From NCBI GenBank assembly GCA_023424865.1, contig JAFADM010000447.1, forward strand, positions 1-14,216: a stretch of DNA of 14,216 nucleotides, written 5' to 3'. This DNA comes from Bacillota bacterium (GTDB lineage: Bacteria > Bacillota_A > Clostridia > DSM-8532). Under the pieces are notes generated by a model. The model saw only the letters and a program-made list of their open reading frames with translations. It was not told the DNA's origin and did no database searches. The translations under genes and the position numbers were made by a program. Position 1 is the first letter of the stretch. Each line of letters opens with the position of its first letter. Of the stretch, positions 1 to 7,169 are shown in pieces.

Positions 1-3
1 ACC

Positions 4-597
4 ATGAACAGCTTAAAAGGTACCAAAACTGCCGAGAATTTGCTTAAGTCCTTCGCAGGCGAATCCCAAGCCCGCAACCGTTACACTTATTATGCTTCCG
101 TAGCAGATAAGGAAGGCTTTAAGCAGATCCGCGATATTTTCATTGAAACGGCGGAAAACGAGAAGGAGCATGGTAAAAGGTTTTATAAGTTCCTTCTGGA
201 AGGACTTAAGGATGAGCTTCCTGCCATGATTGAAATCACTGCGGGTTTCCCTGTAGCTCAGGGGACAACAGTTGAAAATCTTAAGGCAGCAGCCAGCGGT
301 GAAAATGAGGAGTGGACTGATCTTTACCCTGAGTTTGCAAAGGTAGCTCAGGAGGAAGGTTTTCCTGAGGTAGCAGCAGCCTACAAGTTCATTGCATCTG
401 CTGAAAAAAGGCACGAAACCCGCTTTTTGAAGCTGGCAGAGAACATTCTGGGCGAAAAGGTTTTCGCAAAGGACGAGAAGGTTCTTTGGAAATGCGGAAA
501 TTGCGGCTACATACACGAAGGCACGGGAGCACCTGAAAAATGTCCCGCCTGTGTTCATCCCAAGGCTTATTTTGAACTGTTTGTCGAAACCTATTAA
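4..597 (+). CDS. rbr: Rubrerythrin (diiron peroxide reductase)
   Basis: Cytoplasmic non-heme iron protein that reduces hydrogen peroxide to water in anaerobes, taking electrons through its rubredoxin domain. The 197-residue product has the usual two-domain layout. The ferritin-like four-helix domain (about 1-150) has ligands matching the family: E20 in GESQAR, E53/H56 in ENEKEH, E100/E103 in GENEEW, and E134/H137 in SAEKRH. The C-terminal rubredoxin-like domain has CGNC (C164, C167) and CPAC (C180, C183) with the short 12-residue spacing of rubrerythrins. Length is typical and no key residue is missing. The ATG is only 3 bases from the window edge, so ribosome binding site and promoter are not visible. 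In Clostridia rbr is often PerR-controlled, but no operator can be checked here. Identity is near certain. Confidence 0.97.
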   Translation: MNSLKGTKTAENLLKSFAGESQARNRYTYYASVADKEGFKQIRDIFIETAENEKEHGKRFYKFLLEGLKDELPAMIEITAGFPVAQGTTVENLKAAASGENEEWTDLYPEFAKVAQEEGFPEVAAAYKFIASAEKRHETRFLKLAENILGEKVFAKDEKVLWKCGNCGYIHEGTGAPEKCPACVHPKAYFELFVETY

Positions 598-868
598 AGC
601 TTAGGGCTTTAGCGGGCTTTTGAGTAAACAGGCTTATAGCGCAAAAAAAAGAGCGCCAGCTTCAGGCGGAAAGCCACAAGGACAAATTGTGGGCCTACAC
701 CATACGGCGAGCGGAAACAAAAAAATCCCTCCATTCCTAAAGAATTTTTTGGAATGGGGGGATTTAATATTTGACGTGTTTAGGCTGATAAATTGGCTCT
801 AACTCCAGCGAATCAGCTTCCGAATAGTGCTCCTGTATTGCAAAATGTAATGTAGTCGAGTTTTTGCC
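598..868. other. Intergenic stretch with no convincing gene
   Basis: Between rubrerythrin and the BlaI promoter region I see one clear element, the hairpin at 723-765. A TTG-started frame at 620-802 has no ribosome binding site and runs straight through that hairpin, so I do not call it a gene. The rest shows no recognisable coding or RNA signal. Confidence 0.6.
723..765. terminator. Rho-independent terminator-like hairpin downstream of rbr
   Basis: A 15-bp stem (723-737 against 751-765, one mismatch) with a 13-nt AT-rich loop. On the plus strand the stem is followed by only a weak T tract. On the minus strand it is followed by seven or more Ts, so the hairpin would end minus-strand transcription better. 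It lies 126 bases beyond the rbr stop and probably insulates rbr from the next operon in both directions. Confidence 0.65.
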
Positions 869-875
869 TACAGTG

Positions 876-904
876 TTGACAAGTGTAGACAGGGCTTTTA
901 TAAT
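876..904 (+). promoter_or_regulatory. Sigma-A promoter of the blaI/blaR1-like operon
   Basis: A perfect -35 TTGACA (876-881), a 17-base spacer and a perfect -10 TATAAT (899-904). Transcription should start near 910-912. This places the upstream in-frame start candidates (TTG 864, ATG 903, ATG 909) before or at the transcript start, so translation most likely begins at GTG 945. Confidence 0.85.
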
Positions 905-923
905 GAGGATGTCTACACTTGTA
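878..923. promoter_or_regulatory. Paired BlaI/MecI-type operators overlapping the promoter
   Basis: A perfect 13-bp inverted repeat, ACAAGTGTAGACA (879-891) and TGTCTACACTTGT (910-922), flanks the -10 box. Each arm also contains a BlaI-family TACA-NN-TGTA site. The right site (914-923) is exact. The left one (878-887) has one mismatch and overlaps the -35. The two centres are 36 bp apart. BlaI/MecI repressors are known to bind as dimers to TACA/TGTA palindromes over their own promoters, so this is most simply an autoregulatory operator pair. Confidence 0.8.
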
Positions 924-944
924 GTCAGAACGGGGTATAAAACA

Positions 945-1361
945 GTGGCGAAGGAACATATAAGTCTTACAACAGCGGAATGGAGTATCATGGAGTATTT
1001 GTGGGAAAATACCCCGTGTACGGGGCGTGAGGTTTCGGACCATTTCAGAGAGCTTACCGGGTGGTCACGGACAACCACGCTGACGCTTTTGAACCGTATG
1101 ATTAAAAAGGGCGCGGTGCTTTGCGATGAGAGCGGTGATATCTATACCTATTCGCCGCTGATCGCCCGTGAAGACGCGCTGATGCGAGAAACGGAAGCCT
1201 TTCTCAGCCGCATCTGTAAGGGCAGCGTCAGCATGATGATGAGCGCCATCACAAAGAAGCAGGAGCTATCAAAGGACGAGATCAACGAGCTGTACGCGAT
1301 CCTGCGCCAGGCAGATGCGGAGCGGGCGTCAAAGGACAGCGGGGTAAAGAAACATGACTGA
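945..1361 (+). CDS. BlaI/MecI/CopY-family winged-helix repressor
   Basis: DNA-binding repressor expected to dimerise on its own promoter and be cleaved after activation of the downstream protease. The product is 138 residues. Residues 1-75 form the winged helix, with the family signature AEWSIMEYLW (11-20) and the recognition helix around GWSRTTTLTLLNRMIKKGA (39-57). Residues 75-125 form the helical dimerisation part with the MMMSAITKKQELS stretch (97-109), the region where BlaI and MecI are cut in staphylococci. I chose GTG 945 because it lies about 34 bases past the predicted transcript start, has a GGGG element 9 bases upstream, and gives the N-terminal length normal for the family. The reading frame opens earlier, but those starts sit inside the promoter. 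The stop overlaps the next start by 8 bases, so the two genes are translationally coupled. What the repressor controls besides itself is unknown. Confidence 0.88.
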   Translation: MAKEHISLTTAEWSIMEYLWENTPCTGREVSDHFRELTGWSRTTTLTLLNRMIKKGAVLCDESGDIYTYSPLIAREDALMRETEAFLSRICKGSVSMMMSAITKKQELSKDEINELYAILRQADAERASKDSGVKKHD

Positions 1362-3735
1362 ATGGATTATAGCCTCATCTGTTTTGATAGCGGTGATAGC
1401 CGCCCAGCGTTTTATCCTGCGCGGTAAGGTAAGTCTGCGCTTGCAATACGCGCTTTGGGCGCTGGTGCTGATAAGGCTGCTTGTGCCGGTGAGCTTTGGC
1501 GTGAGCACTGTCAGCGTTATGAATGCAATACCGGCTCCTCTGCCGGAAACGGTGCTGCCCGTTGATGTGCCGGCGGGCGCAAATAACATCCCGGCGGGAG
1601 TGACGCCGGAAATTTCTTTCCCCGCCCTGCCGGAAAACGCCGGTGTAGCGGAGAATGTTCAGAACAACATTTCTGATGCGTATATCCGGGTCATAGATTG
1701 GGGCTTCGTAGCGCTGGTTGTATGGATCACCGGCCTCACCGCTGTTGCCCTGTTTCTGTTTATTGCAAATCTTCGTTTCTCAATCAGGCTGAAAAGTGAC
1801 AGGCGCAGAGTCGACATCCCGGGATTTCCTTTGCCGGTTTATGTCTCAGAAATGGTGGAAACGCCCTGCATGTTCGGCTTGTTCCCTCCCGCGATTTATG
1901 TCACCCAGGAGGTGCTGGAGGACGAGAAAACTTTGCACCATGTGCTTGAACACGAGGCAACCCATTATCGCCACGGTGATCCTATATGGGCAATACTTCG
2001 TTGTGTGTGTCTGGCGCTGCATTGGTATAACCCTCTTGTGTGGCTTGCCGCCTCACTTTCCAAACGGGATGCGGAGCTTGCCTGTGACGAGGGTACGATA
2101 AAACGGATCGGCGAGGAGTCACGCGGTGACTATGGCCGATCACTCGTCGGCCTGACCTGCAAGAAACACACCGCTAGTACGCTTCTTATCACATCAACCA
2201 CCATGACCGGCAGTAAAAAGGGTATTAAGGAACGTGTCGTTCTTATTGCAAAGAAGCCGAAAACGGCGATAGGAACTCTTGTCGGCGTAATTATTGTCGC
2301 GGCCGTGGCGGTGGGCGGAACCTTCACTGGAGCTGAAATTGCCAATGATGTGGGCGATTTTGGCGAGGAAGCGGGACCTTCCTACCCTGATGCCTCCGTG
2401 AGTCCGGCCGCCTCTGGCACCAATGCCTATAACATCCCGATGGACGCCGTTTCCTTCTACGGCCCCCACGGGATACAGCCGGAGCCCGCCGTGGATGAAT
2501 CGGACATTAAGGAGATTTTGGCAGAGGCGGAGTCCAGCGGCATGAAAATGCTGTTCTACCGGGCGTACAGCGGAGATATCTGGGGTGCATGGGTGAAGGA
2601 AGACGGGAGCGTCCACCGATTCATTCATGCCTATGACAAGCAGGAGCAGTGGGGGTACGAAAGCGGATTTTCCGTCGAGCTGTTCCGGAGCCTGTTCGGG
2701 CGAGAGGGCTTCGTGATGGGCTACTCCCTTGGCGCGTCCTATCATGCCTATGATTACTATTTTTTAAACGACGGCGGAGACGTGGAGCTCCTGGCCGGCT
2801 GCACGAACAACCACACCGTTCTGGATCTGGATGGAGACGGGAACTCAGAGCTGCTATACTTTTCCTACGTTAACGCCGGGCTTGCGCCATATTTCTATTT
2901 GAAGCGGGAGAACGGCCTCTATCAAGCGGACGTGACCTCACTTTTGCAGGATACCTTTCCGGGCTGGAGGCACATCCGGTCGGACGGCTCTGTCTCCCGG
3001 GACGAGGACGGCCCATACCTGTCCCTGACCTTCCGTCTGGGTGAAGAAGAAACGGAATACACCTGCCGGGTGCGCTACGCCCATGATGCCCTGGTGGTGG
3101 AGGATGTGCCGGAAAACGCGTCTCCGGACAGGGATATATGGCTGGTGCGGAAGGACGGTTATGAGGTGGGCTTGCGCAACCAGAGCGCTCAGACCGAAAT
3201 CCTCATGAGAAGGGATGGAGTCGTTACGGTGCTCGGCAGCGTGCCCTCCGGTTTCGATACAGGTATGCGGTATTCCCTGCGTTCCTTTGATGCCATTCCG
3301 GAGCTGAGCGGCTTTGTTCTGGAGCATTTGACCGGCTATGGCTGGGGCAATTTCTTCTATTACGCGGTACAGAATGATTCTGCGTTTTGCTTTGCACAGA
3401 GCTTCGGCTGGGACAGGACAGACATTGCCGAGGATCTGGACGGCGATGGTCAGTCGGAGCTGATATGCAATGTCACCTATGGCGCGGATGGGGTAAGGAG
3501 CGTTATGGTCTATCGGATGAAAGAAGGCATCCCCCAAGTGGCCAGTGTAAAGGACGCCATGCTGAGCCTGCCGGAAGACAAGACGCTGGCGGGTATGGCC
3601 TCCGCCGTTTATGACGGGAATACCGGAGCGGTCACCCTGGAATACATGATCAGAGGCGAGGACGACTTACGCGTCGAAACAGCTCCCATTGATTATGATA
3701 GCCTGCAATTTGAGAATTTTACCGCGGAATGGTAA
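1354..3735 (+). CDS. BlaR1/MecR1-like M56 membrane metalloprotease with an atypical sensor domain
   Basis: Probable transmembrane receptor-protease that inactivates the BlaI-like repressor encoded just upstream. The 793-residue protein begins with hydrophobic segments (about 4-22, 30-48 and 115-140). An M56 domain follows, with zinc motif HEATH (200-204) and the downstream ELACDE (241-246) that supplies the third ligand. A further membrane segment lies at about 306-326. From about 330 to 793 is an extracytoplasmic region with no SxxK-type penicillin-binding domain that I can find, where BlaR1 and MecR1 carry one. It contains two Asp-rich loops, LDLDGDGNSE (490-499) and EDLDGDGQSE (693-702), like calcium-binding FG-GAP/dockerin-type loops. 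M56 receptors with unrelated C-terminal sensors are common in Firmicutes, so the inducer need not be a beta-lactam. The M56 identity is firm; the signal is unknown. Confidence 0.88.
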   Translation: MTEWIIASSVLIAVIAAQRFILRGKVSLRLQYALWALVLIRLLVPVSFGVSTVSVMNAIPAPLPETVLPVDVPAGANNIPAGVTPEISFPALPENAGVAENVQNNISDAYIRVIDWGFVALVVWITGLTAVALFLFIANLRFSIRLKSDRRRVDIPGFPLPVYVSEMVETPCMFGLFPPAIYVTQEVLEDEKTLHHVLEHEATHYRHGDPIWAILRCVCLALHWYNPLVWLAASLSKRDAELACDEGTIKRIGEESRGDYGRSLVGLTCKKHTASTLLITSTTMTGSKKGIKERVVLIAKKPKTAIGTLVGVIIVAAVAVGGTFTGAEIANDVGDFGEEAGPSYPDASVSPAASGTNAYNIPMDAVSFYGPHGIQPEPAVDESDIKEILAEAESSGMKMLFYRAYSGDIWGAWVKEDGSVHRFIHAYDKQEQWGYESGFSVELFRSLFGREGFVMGYSLGASYHAYDYYFLNDGGDVELLAGCTNNHTVLDLDGDGNSELLYFSYVNAGLAPYFYLKRENGLYQADVTSLLQDTFPGWRHIRSDGSVSRDEDGPYLSLTFRLGEEETEYTCRVRYAHDALVVEDVPENASPDRDIWLVRKDGYEVGLRNQSAQTEILMRRDGVVTVLGSVPSGFDTGMRYSLRSFDAIPELSGFVLEHLTGYGWGNFFYYAVQNDSAFCFAQSFGWDRTDIAEDLDGDGQSELICNVTYGADGVRSVMVYRMKEGIPQVASVKDAMLSLPEDKTLAGMASAVYDGNTGAVTLEYMIRGEDDLRVETAPIDYDSLQFENFTAEW

Positions 3736-3823
3736 AGGCTTGAAACGGCAGGCGGCAGCCCTACGTTCATTACTGGAAGCAGACAGTCGAAGAGGGCGTT
3801 TGCTCCGGCGCTGCCGGGCAAGC

Positions 3824-3860
3824 ATAAAAGAGGGCACCTTTATCCGGTGCCCTCTTTTAT
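3824..3860. terminator. Strong bidirectional terminator between convergent genes
   Basis: A perfect 15-bp inverted repeat (3824-3838 and 3846-3860) with a 7-nt loop and GC-rich core GAGGGCACC. The arms end in TTTTAT on both strands. It lies between the blaR1-like stop (3735) and the ATPase stop (3912), which point at each other, so it can end both transcripts. Confidence 0.92.
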
Positions 3861-3911
3861 GGGGGGCTCAATGGAGAGAGCGTTTAATTAAAGGGATATA
3901 AGCGGATTATT

Positions 3912-6584
3912 TCAGGCTGCAGGCTGAAGCTTCTTTAAATACCTCCACAGAAGCTTTACAAGCTCGGATACCCCAACGACACTAATGGTTAACCCGAGTA
4001 TTTTCAGCCACATGGCCAAATCCAGGGGAATGGTACCAAAGAAGGCCCCAGCAAACTGTATGATAAGGATTTGCATTACAAAGGTTATGGATATAACCAG
4101 AAGCATAACCTTGTTCTTCAGGATGTGCCTGAAAATACTTACATCATGAAGCTCGCGGCAGTTAAACGCGTTAAAGAGCTGGAACAGGGCAAACAGGGTA
4201 AATAGAACGGTGGTCATTTGCTCTTCCGTGGCTCCTAAAAAGTTATAGGTATACTGAAAGAGGAAAATAACGGAGATATAGATTCCTGTTAGGCCGATTC
4301 TTGTCAGCATACCTCTGGATATGATATTTTCGCTTCTTTTGGTGGGAGGCCGGCTCATGAGATCGTCATAGATGGGTTCAAGTCCCAGGGTGAGGGCGGG
4401 AGGCCCGTCCATGATAATATTGATCCACAGGAGCTGCAAAGCGGTAAATGGCGCCTTTAAGCCCAGCAGAATGGAGGTGAAAACCACAATAACAGAGGAC
4501 AGGTTAACGGTAAGCTGAAACTGTATAAACCTGCGGAAGTTTTCATAGATTCCGCGCCCCCAGGCAATGGCCTTTACAATAGTTGAGAAGGAGTCGTTGA
4601 GCAGAACAATATCGCTTGCCTCTTTGGATACCTCGGTGCCGGATATACCCATGGCAATGCCTACATCAGCATTTTTTAGCGCAGGTGCATCATTTATACC
4701 GTCACCTGTAACAGCAACCACATTACCCTGAGATTTGAGAAGCTTTACAACACGCATTTTAATGGTGGGGGTGCTTCGTGCGATAACACTTATGATGGGC
4801 AGCTTTCTCAGAAGCTCCGCATCGCTCAAATCCGCGATGTCTTTGGCTTCGACGGCAATTCGGTTGGCGCTCAGAATATGAAGCTCATTGGCAATGGCTG
4901 TGGCCGTTATGATATTATCGCCCGTCAGTATTTTAAGATCAATGCCTGCCACACGGCAATTTTTTACCGCATCATAAACATCAGCCCGGAGGGGATCGGA
5001 AATGGCCACAAAACCGTCAAAAATCATGTTCCTTTCCATAGAGGCATGGTGGTGCTCATCCTCATAGTCCAGCATGCTTTCAAGCTCCTTGTGGGCAAAG
5101 GCAATGACGCGCATGGCTTTTTCCTGGGCCTTGGTGATATAATGCTCAATTTCATTTTTTTCAGTGTTGGACAGTGCGCACATGGTGAAGAGACATTCCG
5201 GGCTTCCCTTGACATAGGAAATAATTTTGCCGTCCACCTTGCTGATGGTAGTCATGTGCTTAAGCTCCGAAGAAAATGGGAAGGAGTGGAGCACCTCATG
5301 ATCCAAACGCTCGTCCTTGTAGGTTTTCCCCGTTTCCCTGCGAGCGAGGGAACATTCGTAAAACGTAAGCATGGCGCATTCCGTTGGATTGCCGATGAAG
5401 GTGCCGTCCTGAGATATATCCGCAGTGGTGTTAAGGCAGATATTATGAACAAGCCAGGGAGAGGAGAGCTCTGCCGGCTTGTTGTGCCATTGGGAGTCAA
5501 AATAGGCTGAAACCGTCATTTTATTTTCTGTTAGGGTACCTGTTTTATCAGAGCAAATGACATTTATACAGCCTACGGTTTCCGAAGCAATCATTTTTTT
5601 GACCAGAGCGTTTTGATGTGAAAGCTTGATTATATTTATGGAAAGTGATACCGCCACTATGGTGGGAAGGCCCTCCGGCACGGCGGCCACAATAAGTACA
5701 ATGCTTGTAACAAATGCATCCAGAACATCCTCAAAAACAAGTCCTCCGGAAAGAGTGAAGGAGATAATTTCGGATATAAAGACGATGGTTGCGGCGGTGA
5801 TACCTAAAAGCGTAATGGTTTTTCCCAGCCGCGCCAGCTTCTCCTGTAAGGGGGTGGAGGTCCTTTCCGTTTTTGTAAGTTCCTTGGCAATTTTTCCGAA
5901 TTCCGTATTATCGCCCACTGCCGTGACAACCATCTTACAATAGCCGCTTGTAATAAAATTGCCTGAATAAAGCATATTACAGCGTTCTGCCAGCGGTGTT
6001 TTTTCATCCACAAGAGGTATATTGGCATCCTTCTGAGACGGGACGCTTTCACCTGTCAGGGCGGATTCGTCGGCTGAAAGTCCCACGCTTTCCAGAAGCC
6101 GGCCGTCGGCAGGAATGCGATCACCTGTTGAAAGAAGTAAAATATCACCCACTGCCAGCTCTCTCTGTCCTATCATAACAGTGTCGCCGTTTCTCAGGGT
6201 TTTAATAAGCGTGTCCTCACTTATTTTGGAAAGAGCCTCAAAGGCTTTGGCACTTTTACCCTCCATAACAACGGTAATAATAACTGAAAGAGAGATTGCG
6301 GCAAAAATGCCCACACATTCCAGAAAGTCTGCCTCGCCGCCTGTGGCAGCCCTGATGATATTAACGGCAAGGGCAATAATACCCGCCATAATAAGCATCA
6401 AAATCATAGGCTCGCTGGCTGCGCCCCAGATGCGCTTAATAAGGGACTCGGGCTTTTCTCTTGAAAACACGTTTTTCCCGTATTCTTCCTGGTTCCTTCC
6501 TGCCTGATCTGTTGTCAGCCCCGCCGTCCCATGGGTATTCAACCGACGCAGAAGACTTTCTCTGTTTTCCGTAAAATCCTTCAC
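3912..6584 (-). CDS. PMCA-like P-type ATPase, probable Mn2+/Ca2+ exporter
   Basis: ATP-driven cation pump of the inner membrane, 890 residues, the normal length for bacterial type-II pumps. N-terminal cation-ATPase domain, M1-M2 (about 50-110), actuator motif TGES (177-180), M4 motif PEGLP (303-307), phosphorylation site DKTGTLT (D346), hinge TGDGINDAP (626-634) and C-terminal M5-M10 are all present. Ion-site residues resemble plasma-membrane Ca2+ ATPases: E304 in M4, N694 in M5 with Ser (S697) at the SERCA E771 position, N722 and D726 in M6, and Gln (Q802) in M8. This predicts one ion site rather than SERCA's two. The start is GTG at 6584-6582 with GAGGTGG 7 bases upstream. The leader carries a probable Mn2+ riboswitch, and yybP-ykoY RNAs are known to control Mn2+-exporting P-type ATPases in lactic acid bacteria and streptococci. 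I therefore favour Mn2+ efflux over pure Ca2+ transport, as inference. Confidence 0.9.
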   Translation of the reverse strand: MKDFTENRESLLRRLNTHGTAGLTTDQAGRNQEEYGKNVFSREKPESLIKRIWGAASEPMILMLIMAGIIALAVNIIRAATGGEADFLECVGIFAAISLSVIITVVMEGKSAKAFEALSKISEDTLIKTLRNGDTVMIGQRELAVGDILLLSTGDRIPADGRLLESVGLSADESALTGESVPSQKDANIPLVDEKTPLAERCNMLYSGNFITSGYCKMVVTAVGDNTEFGKIAKELTKTERTSTPLQEKLARLGKTITLLGITAATIVFISEIISFTLSGGLVFEDVLDAFVTSIVLIVAAVPEGLPTIVAVSLSINIIKLSHQNALVKKMIASETVGCINVICSDKTGTLTENKMTVSAYFDSQWHNKPAELSSPWLVHNICLNTTADISQDGTFIGNPTECAMLTFYECSLARRETGKTYKDERLDHEVLHSFPFSSELKHMTTISKVDGKIISYVKGSPECLFTMCALSNTEKNEIEHYITKAQEKAMRVIAFAHKELESMLDYEDEHHHASMERNMIFDGFVAISDPLRADVYDAVKNCRVAGIDLKILTGDNIITATAIANELHILSANRIAVEAKDIADLSDAELLRKLPIISVIARSTPTIKMRVVKLLKSQGNVVAVTGDGINDAPALKNADVGIAMGISGTEVSKEASDIVLLNDSFSTIVKAIAWGRGIYENFRRFIQFQLTVNLSSVIVVFTSILLGLKAPFTALQLLWINIIMDGPPALTLGLEPIYDDLMSRPPTKRSENIISRGMLTRIGLTGIYISVIFLFQYTYNFLGATEEQMTTVLFTLFALFQLFNAFNCRELHDVSIFRHILKNKVMLLVISITFVMQILIIQFAGAFFGTIPLDLAMWLKILGLTISVVGVSELVKLLWRYLKKLQPAA

Positions 6585-6706
6585 TGCAATTCCACCTCGT
6601 TAAAAGTTTTGTATTTTAGGGTTTGTTTATGCACAATAAGATTCTTCGCCCGCTTAACACAATAAAAGACTGCCGGCGGTACACGGGAACCCTGTTGTAT
6701 TACAAT

Positions 6707-6743
6707 AAAAAAACTCGTGTATAGCGGTATTGCTATACACGAG
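6707..6743 (-). terminator. Second tandem terminator in the ATPase leader
   Basis: A perfect 12-bp stem (6714-6725 and 6732-6743) with a 6-nt loop. On the minus strand it is followed at once by seven Ts (6713-6707), the form of an intrinsic terminator. It lies between the aptamer and the ATPase start, so read-through must be allowed for the pump to be made. Confidence 0.75.
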
Positions 6744-6747
6744 CCGT

Positions 6748-6791
6748 AAAAAAAGACCATGTATGGCTAATAACTAGCTATACATGAGTCT
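6748..6791 (-). terminator. First tandem terminator / expression platform of the ATPase leader
   Basis: A 12-bp stem (6758-6769 and 6775-6786, one G-U pair) with a 5-nt loop, extended by AGAC/GTCT past one bulged base. On the minus strand seven Ts follow (6754-6748). Its foot shares two bases with the 3' strand of the aptamer's closing stem (6790-6794), so aptamer folding and terminator folding could compete. Confidence 0.7.
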
Positions 6792-6872
6792 CGTTTTTTA
6801 AGACAAGCCAGACTAAAAAGTCAGTATGTTGACTTGACACGCAGAAACCTGCGCAAACTACTCCCTCACGAG
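6790..6872 (-). ncRNA. Candidate yybP-ykoY (Mn2+) riboswitch aptamer
   Basis: Read on the minus strand. The closing stem P1 is CTCGT (6872-6868) with ACGAG (6794-6790). The conserved-looking GGGAGTAG (6865-6858) follows. P2 is CGCAG/CTGCG with a 4-nt loop (6853-6840). P3 is CAAGTC (6836-6831) with GGCTTG (6809-6804), enclosing AACATAC and a GACT/AGTC hairpin. The GGGAGTAG box, the GTCAACATAC segment and the CAAGTC...GGCTTG stem are, from memory, hallmarks of the yybP-ykoY family, which binds Mn2+ and usually switches on exporters. The typical 3' strand (GCAAGACC-like) is not obvious here, so it may be a divergent member. The downstream gene, a cation-exporting ATPase, fits well. Confidence 0.62.
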
Positions 6873-6891
6873 TATTTTAAATTGTTTTCAA

Positions 6892-6921
6892 ATTATATCA
6901 TGTAAAAATGAGACAAGTCAA
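6892..6921 (-). promoter_or_regulatory. Promoter of the ATPase leader
   Basis: On the minus strand TTGACT (6921-6916), an 18-base spacer and TATAAT (6897-6892), with TG one base before the -10 (extended -10). The start point would be near 6885, about 12 bases before the aptamer's first stem. The transcript leader is therefore about 300 nt. Confidence 0.75.
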
Positions 6922-6969
6922 TTGGCTGAGGAGTATTTTTATACCGTTTTATTGTTAAATTGCAAAAAT

Positions 6970-7139
6970 AACTTCCACTATGGAAAGAGTATGCCTAACG
7001 GTGCCAGGCAAACTGGAGCGTCTCCATTGGGGGAAAAGTGGAAAAACCGCCATAATCTTTTACGGAGGGGGTAGCTCCTGGTCATCCGTCTGTGACTGGT
7101 AAAAGGGACGGAAGCTCTTCCATATATTAGAAGAGCTTG
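6970..7139. other. Hairpin-rich intergenic region, possible unassigned structured RNA
   Basis: No plausible gene lies here, but pairing potential is dense on the plus strand. It includes TTCC/GGAA (start of region), GCCT/AGGC around 6992-7008, TGGAG/CTCCA with a 3-nt loop near 7015-7027, a long-range CCAGG with CCTGG (near 7003 and 7077), CCGTC with GACGG (7086-7090 and 7107-7111), and a perfect 9-bp terminal hairpin AAGCTCTTC/GAAGAGCTT (7112-7120 and 7130-7138). It is also more GC-rich than the AT-rich DNA on both sides. I could not match it to any riboswitch or RNA class I know, and its strand is uncertain. Confidence 0.4.
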
Positions 7140-7169
7140 TTGACTAATTTTATTGTAGAGAGCTATAAT
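7140..7169 (+). promoter_or_regulatory. Promoter of the serine hydrolase gene
   Basis: TTGACT (7140-7145), 18-base spacer, TATAAT (7164-7169). Transcription would start near 7176, giving a leader of about 115 nt before ATG 7291. The -35 begins one base past the 7112-7138 hairpin. Confidence 0.7.

Noticed and set aside
620..802. 60-codon plus-strand frame starting with TTG after rubrerythrin
   Set aside because: No ribosome binding site, no recognisable composition, and it runs through the 723-765 hairpin.
864..944. Upstream extension of the BlaI-like repressor
   Set aside because: These codons lie within the -35/-10 promoter and operator, before or at the predicted transcript start; GTG 945 gives the normal family length.
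2194..2745. 183-codon minus-strand frame inside the M56 gene
   Set aside because: Shadow of a well-supported plus-strand gene; no independent support.
4878..5510. 210-codon plus-strand frame inside the ATPase gene
   Set aside because: It is antisense to the conserved nucleotide-binding region of a clear P-type ATPase and has no motif or ribosome binding site.
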